From positions 1 to 63,101 of the forward strand of contig JAGXAJ010000015.1 of assembly GCA_018971625.1 (NCBI GenBank): DNA of 63,101 nucleotides. Direction: 5' to 3'. The stretch is from Pseudomonadota bacterium. Lineage in GTDB: Bacteria > Pseudomonadota > Alphaproteobacteria > Rhizobiales > Xanthobacteraceae. Positions 44,990 through 53,793 of the stretch are shown here, one piece after another. Numbering within the stretch: the first letter of the stretch is position 1; every line of letters starts with the position of its first letter. Below the pieces are notes generated by a model. The model saw only the letters and a program-made list of their open reading frames with translations. It was not told the DNA's origin and did not search any database. Both the position numbers and the translations under genes were made by a program.

Positions 44990-46291
44990 TTACAGGCTAG
45001 GCGGGGCTTTGGCCTGGGGAAAACAGGCGGTGAAAGTAGCGCCCTTTTTCAGCACGCTTTCGATCAAGAGCCGGCCGCGGTGACGGTTAACAATATGTTT
45101 CACCAACGATAATCCGAGCCCGGTTCCACCCTGCGCGCGGCTGTCGCCGACATCTACCCGATAGAACCTCTCGGTCAGTCTGGGCAGATGTTCCGGCGCG
45201 ATGCCGGGGCCGAAATCGCGCACGATGACGCGCGCTTCGGGAGTATCGTCGCCCGACAAGGCCGAGGTCAGCGAGACTTCAACCTTGCCGCCCGAGGCGC
45301 CGTATTTCAGCGCGTTCTCGACCAAATTCTCGAACAGCCGCAACAACTCCTCGCGATCGCCGGCGATCATTGCCGGCGTCTCGGGCAAATCGGTATCGAT
45401 GGTGACCTGGCGTTCGCGGGCCAGCGGTTCCAATCCGTCGACGACCTGGCGGATGATGGGGACGATATCCACTATCGTGTCGGGGCGGACATGGGCCGAC
45501 AGTTCGACCCGCGACAGCGACAACAGATCGTCGATCAGCCGCGCCATGCGGGTGGCCTGCGTATGCATGATGCCAAGGAAGCGCTCTCGCGCCTTGGCAT
45601 CGTCCTTGGCTGGCCCCTGCAGCGTATCGATAAAACCCGATAACGCGGCCAGCGGCGTGCGCAATTCATGGCTGGCATTGGCAACGAAGTCGGCGCGCAT
45701 TTCCTCGACCCGCCGCAGCGGTGTCTGGTCATGGAACGTCATCAGCATGCATTTGTCGGTGCCGCCGAACAGGGTCGGCACCGGCACCGGCGTGACGACA
45801 AATTCCAGCCAGCGGTCGACCGGCACGTGATCGAGATAGGTCGCGCGCCGCGTTTCCAAGTTTGCGATTGCCTCGCGCAGCGCGCTGATGATTTCCGGCG
45901 AGCGCAGCGCGAACTGGGCAAGCTCGTTCTTGCGCAAGGCCGGCGCAAGCTGGGCGGCCGCGGCATTGAGATGGAGCACGCGGCCGGCGCGGTCCAGCAG
46001 CACGGCCGGATCGGGCATGCCGGCGACCACGGCGCTGACGGCGGCGGTTTCGACCGGATTGACGTTGTGGACGTCTTCGCGCGAGGCGACCGCATTGTGC
46101 AATCGCCAAGGCACCAGCGCCGCAGCGGCGATGCAGATAAAGACCGCAGACGCCCGTAGCAGCGACAATTCGCCGAGCACGACCAGAACGGCCAAGGCGA
46201 AAGCGGCGGCGAGCAGGATAATGGCCGAATGCCGCAACCGGTCCGGCCACGGCGAGTAGAACGATGAGGTTGTCGGAGCTTCCAGTGCCAT
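44990..46291 (-). CDS. phoR: PhoR phosphate regulon sensor histidine kinase
   Basis: The product is 433 residues. Two hydrophobic segments (AIILLAAAFALAVLVVLG and ASAVFICIAAAALVPW) anchor it. A PAS-like domain spans about 88-195. His208 is in NASHELRTPLAAL, the N box is ENLVENALKYG, and the G boxes are VRDFGPGIAPEH and GGTGLGLSLVKHI. It phosphorylates PhoB. It precedes pstS on the same strand. Confidence 0.95.
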   Translation of the reverse strand: MALEAPTTSSFYSPWPDRLRHSAIILLAAAFALAVLVVLGELSLLRASAVFICIAAAALVPWRLHNAVASREDVHNVNPVETAAVSAVVAGMPDPAVLLDRAGRVLHLNAAAAQLAPALRKNELAQFALRSPEIISALREAIANLETRRATYLDHVPVDRWLEFVVTPVPVPTLFGGTDKCMLMTFHDQTPLRRVEEMRADFVANASHELRTPLAALSGFIDTLQGPAKDDAKARERFLGIMHTQATRMARLIDDLLSLSRVELSAHVRPDTIVDIVPIIRQVVDGLEPLARERQVTIDTDLPETPAMIAGDREELLRLFENLVENALKYGASGGKVEVSLTSALSGDDTPEARVIVRDFGPGIAPEHLPRLTERFYRVDVGDSRAQGGTGLGLSLVKHIVNRHRGRLLIESVLKKGATFTACFPQAKAPPSL

Positions 46292-46335
46292 CAGGCCGGC
46301 TCTCGTTTCAGGTCTGCACGGTCAGGCGCAAGTCC

Positions 46336-47439
46336 TTAAGCACCGGTGTCGCCACCCTTTCGCACGTATGCAGCTTCGCGGTGCGGCTCGACCTCGAGCC
46401 CCCGCGCCACCTGGTGCAGCCGCTTGTTCCGTGCCCCCAGGATAACTTCCCGAAACGTCAGCAAGATTACAGATATGACGAATGGCGTAATATAATAGAG
46501 CAGGCGGAACAGCAGCATTCCGGCCAGCAGGTCTTCCCGGTCCATCTGCCACAGCCCGACCAGCATGGCGGCATCGAAGACGCCGAGCCCGCCCGGCGAA
46601 TGGCTGGCAAACCCCAACAGCGTCGCCGAAACGAAAATCACCGCCACCACGACGAAACCGAGATTGGGTTCGTCCGGAACCAGCACGTACATCGCCAGCG
46701 CGCAAAAGCTGAGATCGACGATGCCGATCACGATCTGCAGCAATGTCAGCGAGCCTCCCGGCAGGATCACGGTCCAGGGCCCCCGACCGACTCCGCGCGG
46801 CCTCACGGAAACCCAGAACACATAAGCCAGCAGGCCAAGGATGATCGCAAATGCGACCACCCGGTTCAGCCAGGGCGGCAATTGATCGATCGCGGTTGCC
46901 GCCTCCGGGTGGAAGGCAATGCCCAATCCGAGCACCGCTGCATTGCCGAGCCAGAAGGTCAGCCCGGCCAGGAAGCAGATCTTGGCGACGTCGATCGCAT
47001 TCAAGCCCCAGGCCGAATAGATCCGATACCGCACCGCGCCTCCGCTAAAGACGCTGGCGCCGACATTGTGCCCGATCGAATAGCTGGTGAAAGCCGCGAG
47101 TGCATTGATGCGATAGGGGATATCGGAACGTCCGATCGCCCGCACCGCGAACAGATCGTAGAAGGTCAGCGTGAAATAGCCCGCGGCGACGAACAGGCTG
47201 GCCAGCACGATCTGGTGAAGTTCGGTTTCCTTGATCGCCTCGATCACCTCGCCGGTGTCGATGCCGCGCAGCACGTGGAAGAGCACGTAACATGCGATCC
47301 CGATGACCGTCATGCTGATTGCAACGCCCAATTTATGCAGGATTTGCTTTTGGCGCAGAAACGACATCGCCCTGCGTATTGCTTCCAGCATCTGGACCTC
47401 GAATTGCAATCCCAAGTTCGATCTCGGGCGCGATTTCAT
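46336..47439 (-). CDS. YbhN/UPF0104-type membrane protein (lysylphosphatidylglycerol synthase TM-like)
   Basis: The product is 367 residues with about eight transmembrane helices. The family signatures are SYSIGHNVGASVFSGGAVRY and FASHSPGGLGVFDAAMLVGL. This domain is shared with the flippase part of MprF and is found in proteins suspected of lipid or lipid-linked transport. The substrate is unknown. It lies just upstream of phoR on the same strand, with about 45 bases between, so read-through is possible. Confidence 0.85.
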   Translation of the reverse strand: MKSRPRSNLGLQFEVQMLEAIRRAMSFLRQKQILHKLGVAISMTVIGIACYVLFHVLRGIDTGEVIEAIKETELHQIVLASLFVAAGYFTLTFYDLFAVRAIGRSDIPYRINALAAFTSYSIGHNVGASVFSGGAVRYRIYSAWGLNAIDVAKICFLAGLTFWLGNAAVLGLGIAFHPEAATAIDQLPPWLNRVVAFAIILGLLAYVFWVSVRPRGVGRGPWTVILPGGSLTLLQIVIGIVDLSFCALAMYVLVPDEPNLGFVVVAVIFVSATLLGFASHSPGGLGVFDAAMLVGLWQMDREDLLAGMLLFRLLYYITPFVISVILLTFREVILGARNKRLHQVARGLEVEPHREAAYVRKGGDTGA

Positions 47440-47684
47440 AGCAATCTCGTGACGGCCATGGCGAACTCACCGCCGGCCGCGAATGTCCCCCAGCCTCGAT
47501 TGGTAGCGCGTTTTCGGCCGCGGTGGAATTCGATTTGGCAGCAAACGTAATAACATGCGGTCCATCAATATATTAGCGGGAATATACTGAGGGAATCGAT
47601 AACGCCGGAAGCACAGTTTTGTTGCGTTCGGCCGCCTGACCCCCTGTCCTGTCGCAACGGTCCCCGGGGCAGGATTTCCCCACG

Positions 47685-47990
47685 TCAAACTGCGGGCTTG
47701 TGGCGCGAAATCGCCCAGCCGCGCAGCCAGGAACCGATTGTGCAACCCACGAGATATGACGCGAACATCATCAGAGCAAGATCGAGCCAATAGCCGGGAC
47801 GGCCGGGGATTACGCGCGCGAGCGCGGCCGCGAGCAACGCCACCACCATCACCCAGAGCCAGCGCGCTGTCACTTTCGATACGCCCTGGCCACGGTGAAC
47901 CACGGCGATCCAGCCGACCATAAAGCCCAGCACCAGCGCGCCCAGCAACCAGTCCCAGTGAAACATCGCCAGATAGGTCATGTCTGTCAC
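47685..47990 (-). CDS. Small membrane protein following the OmpA/BON gene
   Basis: The product is 101 residues with three hydrophobic segments (LLGALVLGFMVGWIAVV, WLWVMVVALLAAALARVI, LALMMFASYLVGCTIGSWL). I do not recognise the family. The GTG start overlaps the upstream stop (GTGA), so it is co-translated with the OmpA-type protein and probably works with it in the envelope. ATG 47981 is the other possible start. Confidence 0.75.
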   Translation of the reverse strand: MTDMTYLAMFHWDWLLGALVLGFMVGWIAVVHRGQGVSKVTARWLWVMVVALLAAALARVIPGRPGYWLDLALMMFASYLVGCTIGSWLRGWAISRHKPAV

Positions 47991-49381
47991 TTTACCACGA
48001 ATTCAATACGGCGGTTCTGTGCCTTGCCTTCATCGGTATCATTGGAAGCGACCGGCTCGGTGCTGCCGTGGCCTGTCGCCGTGAAGCGATCGGCGGGCAG
48101 CCCCGCCTTGACCAGATAATCGACCACCGCCTGCGCGCGCTTTTCCGATAACGCCTGGTTGAAGCTGTCTTCACCGTCGGCGTCGGTATGTCCGGCGACC
48201 TCGATATTGGCAGTCGGGCAACGCAGGGCGGTTTCGGTCAGCCGGTCGAGCAGCCCCGCGGAATCCGGATCGATCGTGGCCTGGCCGGACTGGAAGCCTA
48301 TGTTTCCCTTGCCAAGCAGATCGGAAAACAACTGCTGGCAAACGGTGGGATCAACCGGGGCCGCCGCCGGCTTGACCGAAATATCCGCCTTGAACTGCCA
48401 ACCCTGCGGGAAGCCCTTGCCCAAGCCGGCGCGGATCTGAACCGCCGCCGCATCGTAGAAGGCGTCGCCCGAAAGCTTCACCTCGCGGTCCGACACCACC
48501 AGTGTCCCGGTCGACAGCCGCGACAGCGCCCCCAACGCCGGCCCGACAGCGGCGGCAAATCCGTAAGGCGCCCCAACGCTCGCCTTGAGATTATCGACTA
48601 CTTTTTCGCTGAAGAACTTGCGTCCTGCGGCTGCGACCAATGCCGCATGGACCTTGTCATCGGGCACATAGCCGGTCAGCGTCAGCGTTACCGCGACCGG
48701 GTCCTTGTAGGCCTGAAAGACATAGGGCGGAGCCTTGATATCGTTGCTCCCTACCGAAAACCCCTCGGGCAGGTTTTTCAGGCTCTCGGCAATCGCTTCC
48801 CGGCCGCCGAGATCGCGCGCCATGCCGGAAAGGTTGACGGTGTTGTCGGAAATCGTGATCTTGCCGTCCTTCAGCTTTCCGATCTGACCGATCAAGAGCA
48901 GCGCGGCATCGTCGAAACGCGGCGGCGCCCCGCGCGACAGGTTCATCTGATCGGCCACCTCGACATTGCCGAGCGCGGCGTGAGCAGCTTCCATGAGCTT
49001 GCTCTTGCTGGTCGGCAAAGGCGCGCTGCCGCCCAGGGTGACCCGGACCACGTCCCGCTCGGCCGACCACACAAACGGCTTGGCCTCGGGGACAAGACGG
49101 CTTTCGTCGTTGACCAGCCGCACGCCCGGCACCGCTTCCACCGCAGCCACCGCGCCGCGCCGGCCTTCTTCCGAGAAGGCATCCGCAGCAAAGGTGACAT
49201 CGCGGCCATCGACCGTGATTTGCGTCTTGTCCAGCACGGCATCCTTGAGTGCGGCGGTGCTGCGCGTGACGAGATCAGTTTCCAGAGCGGTGGTATTCGA
49301 CCAAGCAGCGATCGCCCAAAGGACGGCTAAAGGAATTATCCCCGGCCACCATTTGCTGCTCCACCTGAAAAGTCCGTGCAT
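47987..49381 (-). CDS. OmpA-family envelope protein with BON-like domains
   Basis: The product is about 464 residues. One N-terminal membrane segment (WWPGIIPLAVLWAIAAW) is followed by several BON-like repeats, with beta-alpha units such as QITVDGRDVTFAADAFSEEG and KITISDNTVNLSGMARDLGG. The C-terminal OmpA peptidoglycan-binding domain reads EVAGHTDADGEDSFNQALSE, then RAQAVVDYLV and NRRIEFVVK. The likely role is linking an inner-membrane or periplasmic assembly to the cell wall. ATG 49381 with GGAACG upstream is preferred to TTG 49417. Confidence 0.85.
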   Translation of the reverse strand: MHGLFRWSSKWWPGIIPLAVLWAIAAWSNTTALETDLVTRSTAALKDAVLDKTQITVDGRDVTFAADAFSEEGRRGAVAAVEAVPGVRLVNDESRLVPEAKPFVWSAERDVVRVTLGGSAPLPTSKSKLMEAAHAALGNVEVADQMNLSRGAPPRFDDAALLLIGQIGKLKDGKITISDNTVNLSGMARDLGGREAIAESLKNLPEGFSVGSNDIKAPPYVFQAYKDPVAVTLTLTGYVPDDKVHAALVAAAGRKFFSEKVVDNLKASVGAPYGFAAAVGPALGALSRLSTGTLVVSDREVKLSGDAFYDAAAVQIRAGLGKGFPQGWQFKADISVKPAAAPVDPTVCQQLFSDLLGKGNIGFQSGQATIDPDSAGLLDRLTETALRCPTANIEVAGHTDADGEDSFNQALSEKRAQAVVDYLVKAGLPADRFTATGHGSTEPVASNDTDEGKAQNRRIEFVVK

Positions 49382-49545
49382 TCGACGTTCCGCAGTCTGG
49401 GAACCGAGAGAAAACAAACCCTTGCGAGGCTGTCAAACTGGAAATAACAGGGAACGGTCCAGCCGCGGACCGCCGTTCGGCTAACCCATTCTTCAGCGAT
49501 CGCCCGCTAGCTTCGCGACCGCATGCCAAGGCCAAACCAGCCCCG

Positions 49546-50604
49546 ATGAAGCAGTTTCGCCACACCATCATCCGTGCCGGCCTGGAAACGCTCTACTTCA
49601 CTGGCGCCCATCATTTGTTGCGGCCGATTTTCGCCGGCGTCGGCGCCATTTTCATGCTGCATCAGGTTCGCCCGCGCCGCGACGCCCAGTTCCAGCCGAA
49701 CCAGCATCTCGAAATCACGCCCGAATTCCTGCGCGCCGTGCTGTTGCACCTTCGCGGCCAGAACATCGACATCGTCACCCTGGACGAGATGCATCAACGG
49801 ATGATCGAACGCAATTTCGCGCGGCGTTTCGTCTGTTTCACGCTGGACGACGGCTATCGCGACAACAGAGATGTCGCGCTGCCGGTGCTGCGCGAATTCG
49901 CCGCACCCTCCACCGTGTTCGTCGCCAGCGATTTCGCCGACGGCTTCGGACGGATGTGGTGGGTGGCGCTGGAGCGCGTGGTTGCGAAAGCGTCGCGGAT
50001 CGAAACCGAGATCGACGGCAGCGCCGTCCGCCTCGACAGTGGCACGACCGCGGAGAAACAGGCCGCCTTCGACCGGCTGCACGACTGGCTGCGCGGACTG
50101 CCGCGCGAGGCTGATCTGCAGCGCGAAGTCAGTACGCTATGTCGCCGATACGGCGTCGACGAGACCGCAATCAGCCGCGAGCTTTGCCTGTCGTGGGACG
50201 AACTGAAGCCGTTCGCCGCCGATCCACTGATCTCGATCGGCGCGCATACGATCACCCATTGCAACCTCGCCCACCAGACCGAACAGGACGCGCACCACGA
50301 GATGGCCACCAGCCGCGCGCGGATCGAGGACGTGCTGCAGCGTCCCGTGGTGCATTTTGCCTATCCTTATGGCGACAGGATCGCCGCGGGACCCCGCGAA
50401 TTCGCGCTGGCGCACGCGGTCGGCTTCAAGACCGCGGTAACGACGCGACCGGGGATGATGTTTGCCAAGAATGCACAGCACCTCACCGCGCTGCCGCGGG
50501 TATCGCTCAACGGCAATTACCAGGACGTCCGCTTCCTGCCGGTGCTGACCTCGGGCGCGGCGACCGCAATGTGGAACGGTTTTCGCCGCGTCAACGCGGC
50601 ATAG
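49546..50604 (+). CDS. Polysaccharide deacetylase (NodB-homology) family protein
   Basis: The product is 352 residues. Catalytic motifs of carbohydrate esterase family 4 are present: CFTLDDGYRDN (motif 1, TLDDG), then ISIGAHTITHCNL (motif 2, HxxxH-type) and HFAYPYGD (motif 3). It would remove N- or O-acetyl groups from a cell-surface glycan. A single N-terminal hydrophobic stretch is weak, so its location is unclear. It is divergent from the OmpA gene. Confidence 0.88.
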   Translation: MKQFRHTIIRAGLETLYFTGAHHLLRPIFAGVGAIFMLHQVRPRRDAQFQPNQHLEITPEFLRAVLLHLRGQNIDIVTLDEMHQRMIERNFARRFVCFTLDDGYRDNRDVALPVLREFAAPSTVFVASDFADGFGRMWWVALERVVAKASRIETEIDGSAVRLDSGTTAEKQAAFDRLHDWLRGLPREADLQREVSTLCRRYGVDETAISRELCLSWDELKPFAADPLISIGAHTITHCNLAHQTEQDAHHEMATSRARIEDVLQRPVVHFAYPYGDRIAAGPREFALAHAVGFKTAVTTRPGMMFAKNAQHLTALPRVSLNGNYQDVRFLPVLTSGAATAMWNGFRRVNAA

Positions 50605-50721
50605 CACAGCCGTGGTCCGCATCTTACTTCCCTTCTCCCATGCGGGAAAAGGGAAGCTGACCCTTCCTTGACTCGTCAGTCCCGCGGCCGCAAAACCACT
50701 GGAAAATCGAGGGAGGACCGC

Positions 50722-51522
50722 ATGTTCAGGGATCTGTTCTCGCTCGACGGCCGCATCGCATTGGTGACGGGCGGATCGCGCGGCATCGGCAAGATGATCG
50801 CGCGCGGATTCCTCAATCAGGGCGCGGCCAAGGTTTACATCACGGCACGCAAGGCCGATCCCTGCGAGGCGACGGCCAAAGAGCTTTCGGCCGAATATGA
50901 CGGCGAATGCATCGCGCTGCCGATCGACATTTCGACCGTCGAAGGTTGCGACAAGCTTGCCGCCGAAATGATCAAGCGCGAGCCGAAGCTCGACATCCTC
51001 GTCAACAATGCCGGCGCCGCATGGGGCGCGGAGTTCGACGAATTCCCGGAGAGCGGCTGGGACAAGGTGATGAACCTCAACGTCAAGTCGGTATTCTTCC
51101 TGACCAAGGCGCTGGCGCAGCCGCTGCGCGCCGCGGCCTCGCATGAACGGCCCGCGAAAGTCATCAATGTCGCTTCCGTCGACGGCATCTTCGTCAATCC
51201 CGGCGAGACCTATTCCTACGCCGCAAGCAAGGCCGCGGTGATCCATCTGACGCGGCGGCTCGCCACCAAACTGATCAAGGACCACATCAACGTCACCGCG
51301 ATCGCGCCGGGCGCCTTCAAATCGGACATGAACCGCGCCGCGCGCGACCATGGCGATGAAATCGCCAAGCGGATTCCGTCGCGCCGCATCGGCACTGATG
51401 AGGACATGGCGGGCATTGCGATCTATCTGGCCGCGCGCGCCGGCGATTACGTGGTCGGCAACACCATCGCGGTAGATGGCGGCGTGGTCTACGCCAATGC
51501 GGGGCTGGAGATCGCGGGGTAA
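50722..51522 (+). CDS. Short-chain dehydrogenase/reductase
   Basis: The product is 266 residues, a classical SDR. The cofactor motif is VTGGSRGIGKMIA, then LVNNAGAAWG, the catalytic Tyr-x-x-x-Lys in YSYAASKAA, and NVASVDG with the Ser equivalent. The substrate cannot be read from sequence. ATG 50722 has GGGAGG just upstream, whereas the longer frame lacks one. A perfect hairpin follows the stop. Confidence 0.92.
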   Translation: MFRDLFSLDGRIALVTGGSRGIGKMIARGFLNQGAAKVYITARKADPCEATAKELSAEYDGECIALPIDISTVEGCDKLAAEMIKREPKLDILVNNAGAAWGAEFDEFPESGWDKVMNLNVKSVFFLTKALAQPLRAAASHERPAKVINVASVDGIFVNPGETYSYAASKAAVIHLTRRLATKLIKDHINVTAIAPGAFKSDMNRAARDHGDEIAKRIPSRRIGTDEDMAGIAIYLAARAGDYVVGNTIAVDGGVVYANAGLEIAG

Positions 51523-51539
51523 ACTCGCGAATGGCGAGT

Positions 51540-51575
51540 AGCGAATGGCGAATAGAGGCTCTTTCGCCATTCGCT
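51540..51575 (+). terminator. Hairpin of the GCGAATGGCGAA repeat type, copy 2
   Basis: AGCGAATGGCGAA (51540-51552) pairs perfectly over 13 bp with TTCGCCATTCGCT (51563-51575). It lies 18 bases after the SDR stop. There is no long T-run, so termination is inferred only from position. The unit is related to the repeat at 30063. Confidence 0.5.
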
Positions 51576-51606
51576 GACGACACCAGCCAGCGAGACAACC
51601 TCGCTC

Positions 51607-51620
51607 TGAATTATAATTCA
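51607..51620. promoter_or_regulatory. Operator candidate TGNATTATAATNCA, copy 1
   Basis: TGAATTATAATTCA is a perfect 14-bp palindrome about 50 bases before the HTH/shikimate-kinase regulator. Two further copies lie before the next gene, which suggests autoregulation by that regulator. Confidence 0.6.
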
Positions 51621-51671
51621 TGGCGGGCCACTCCATCGGCTTGTTGTCCATGCCCATCGGCATTATCCTTC

Positions 51672-52562
51672 ATGCCGATGACCGGTAGCCGCGATCCCGA
51701 AGCGATCTTTCTGGAACAGCTCGGCCAGCGGGTCCGCACCATGCGGGCGCTGCGCGGCATGTCGCGGAAGGTGCTGGCCAAGGTCTCCGGCCTTTCGGAG
51801 CGCTACATCGCCCAGCTCGAAAGCGGCAAGGGCAACGTCTCGATCGTGCTGTTGCGCCGGGTGTCGAACGCGGTGGCGGCGCATCTGGAAGATCTGATTC
51901 CTTCCACCGAGCCCGCATCTGATTGGGCGGTGTTGCGTGACCTCCTGCGCAAGGCAACGCCGCAGCAGATCGCACAGGTCAAGGACGTTCTTGCCGGCGG
52001 CAGCACATCGGCGCACCGGCAGATGTCGTTTGCCGGCATCGCCCTGATCGGGCTGCGCGGCGCCGGCAAGTCCACGCTCGGCAAGATCCTGGCAAAGAAG
52101 ATCGGCTGGAGCTTCGTCGAATTGAACAAGGAGATCGAGCAGCAGAACGGGCTGTCGGTCGCCGAGATCATCGCGCTCTACGGCCAGGAAGGTTTCCGCC
52201 GCATGGAGCAGGCCGCGCTCGGACATTTGCTGGCGCGCAAGGAATTGATGGTACTGGCGACCGGCGGCGACATCGTCTCGGAGCCACTGACATTCGACCT
52301 GATCCTGTCGTCGTTCTACACCATCTGGCTGAAGGCCAAGCCGGAAGAGCACATGGCGCGGGTGCGCCGCCAGGGCGATCTGCGGCCAATGGCGGACGAT
52401 CGCTCGGCGATGGCCGAACTGCGCAACATCCTCGCCAGCCGCGAGCCGCTCTATGCGCGGGCCTCCGCGATGGTCGATACCGCCGGGCTCACTGTCGATG
52501 CCGGCGCCGCACGTCTGATCGATGCGGTCGCGCCGGTGTTGCACAACGAACAGCGGCGGTAG
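51672..52562 (+). CDS. BoxR/BzdR-like regulator: XRE HTH fused to shikimate kinase-like domain
   Basis: The product is 296 residues. An XRE HTH at about 12-72 (LGQRVRTMRALRGMSRKVLA, ERYIAQLESGKGNVSI) is joined to a shikimate-kinase-like domain from about 115 with a P-loop LIGLRGAGKSTLGK. This fusion is the plan of BzdR and BoxR, in which the kinase-like domain binds benzoyl-CoA and the HTH represses aromatic-degradation genes. ATG 51672 follows the promoter with the operator-like palindrome; the frame is open upstream but there it overlaps that site. No box or bzd catabolic genes are visible in the window. Confidence 0.88.
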   Translation: MPMTGSRDPEAIFLEQLGQRVRTMRALRGMSRKVLAKVSGLSERYIAQLESGKGNVSIVLLRRVSNAVAAHLEDLIPSTEPASDWAVLRDLLRKATPQQIAQVKDVLAGGSTSAHRQMSFAGIALIGLRGAGKSTLGKILAKKIGWSFVELNKEIEQQNGLSVAEIIALYGQEGFRRMEQAALGHLLARKELMVLATGGDIVSEPLTFDLILSSFYTIWLKAKPEEHMARVRRQGDLRPMADDRSAMAELRNILASREPLYARASAMVDTAGLTVDAGAARLIDAVAPVLHNEQRR

Positions 52563-52699
52563 GGATGGGATCTGAATACATACATACCGCGGCGTTGACT
52601 ATCCCACCAATTCGGCAGGACTGGCCTGCCGCGATTCAGCCTTCAACCATATTACCAAGGCGCCGACGCGGCGTGACCCGAGGATTCCAGAGATTTCTC

Positions 52700-52747
52700 T
52701 GCATTATAATTCTAAATAGTCTTGCGTAGGATATGAATTATAATGCA
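52700..52747. promoter_or_regulatory. Operator candidates TGNATTATAATNCA, copies 2 and 3
   Basis: TGCATTATAATTCT (52700-52713) and TGAATTATAATGCA (52734-52747) share the core ATTATAAT with copy 1 and together form an inverted pair. The centres are 34 bases apart, close to three helical turns. They lie just before the RDD gene. Confidence 0.6.
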
Positions 52748-52789
52748 ACAAATTGTCTGCGGCTTTTGCCGCAAGTCGAGGTTTTTGCC

Positions 52790-53572
52790 ATGGATGCTGT
52801 TGCCTCTCCGCCATCCCTCGATGTTACAACCGAGCCGCACCGGGGCGGATTTTGGCGACGATGGCTATCGGCCGTCATCGACATCATCATCGTAACGCTA
52901 CCGTTCTCGGCACTCGCCGCGATCCTGTTCAGCATGACCGCCGGAATGGTGCAGATGGACAGCGGCCTGTTCAGCACCTGCACATTGTCCAAGGCAGTTC
53001 CTGCGGTAGCGCTCGATCCGCCGCCGCCCCATGATTCGAACTTCTCGCGCATATGCCATGTCTGGTTCTTCACAGCGAAGACCGGCGGAGTGCTCACCGT
53101 CGGGCGCGCCACACGCGACGGCAACGTCACGACCACCGTTACCCAGAGTTATATGATCGATCGCAACGACAAGCCTATCCACGGATACGCCATCGACTGG
53201 ATCGCCTCGCTGGCACTGCTGGCCTACCTCGTGGTCATGATCTGGAAATCGGGCCGATCGCTCGGAGACCGTGTCGTTAAATTGAAGGTCATCGATACCA
53301 CCAATCCCGCCGCACGGGGCGTTCCGCTCGGAAAAGCGTTCCTGCGCTATCCAGCGATGATGATCGGATTTGTGCCGGCATTCGCGCTGTTGATCTGGCG
53401 AATTATGGTAGGCGGCAGTGCCGACGCGATGTTTACCCCGGATACTTTCAAGTGGATGGCGGTCACGTTTTCATTGGCCGGCGTTTGGATCATCGTGCTG
53501 ATCGTCCAGATCGCCCGGAAGCGGGATCCCTACTACGATCGGCTGGCGGGAACGGCAGTAATCCGGACGTGA
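52790..53572 (+). CDS. RDD-family membrane protein
   Basis: The product is 260 residues. The RDD signature is GGFWRRWLSAVIDIIIVTLP at the N-terminus. Helices follow: LPFSALAAILF, then a periplasmic loop with two Cys (TCTLS, RICHVW), IDWIASLALLAYLVVMIW, then GRSLGDRVVKLKVID, and two more helices. The family is thought to include transporters, some for ions. ATG 52790 is preferred because ATG 52733 lies inside the operator candidate. The two operator copies upstream suggest control by the preceding regulator. Confidence 0.82.
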   Translation: MDAVASPPSLDVTTEPHRGGFWRRWLSAVIDIIIVTLPFSALAAILFSMTAGMVQMDSGLFSTCTLSKAVPAVALDPPPPHDSNFSRICHVWFFTAKTGGVLTVGRATRDGNVTTTVTQSYMIDRNDKPIHGYAIDWIASLALLAYLVVMIWKSGRSLGDRVVKLKVIDTTNPAARGVPLGKAFLRYPAMMIGFVPAFALLIWRIMVGGSADAMFTPDTFKWMAVTFSLAGVWIIVLIVQIARKRDPYYDRLAGTAVIRT

Positions 53573-53793
53573 GCCGAACAACGTTGCCGCAATGGAGCCA
53601 CAGCGAAAGATAGCGGGCAGCTTCGGGCTCTGCTATCTTCGGTGCAGCAGACATCTCCGCGATCAACGCCGAGTTCTCCTCGGCGCGATAGATGTGCTAT
53701 CGGCCGATTGACCGCTTGCGCTTAGTGCGGACCCGCCGATGCATCCGTACTCCGTGACCCCGTACGCGGAGACATCTCAAACCAAAGGCCCCC

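Noticed and set aside
51531..51671. Longer N-terminus of the HTH/shikimate-kinase regulator
   Set aside because: The added part overlaps the repeat hairpin and the operator palindrome and has no family similarity.
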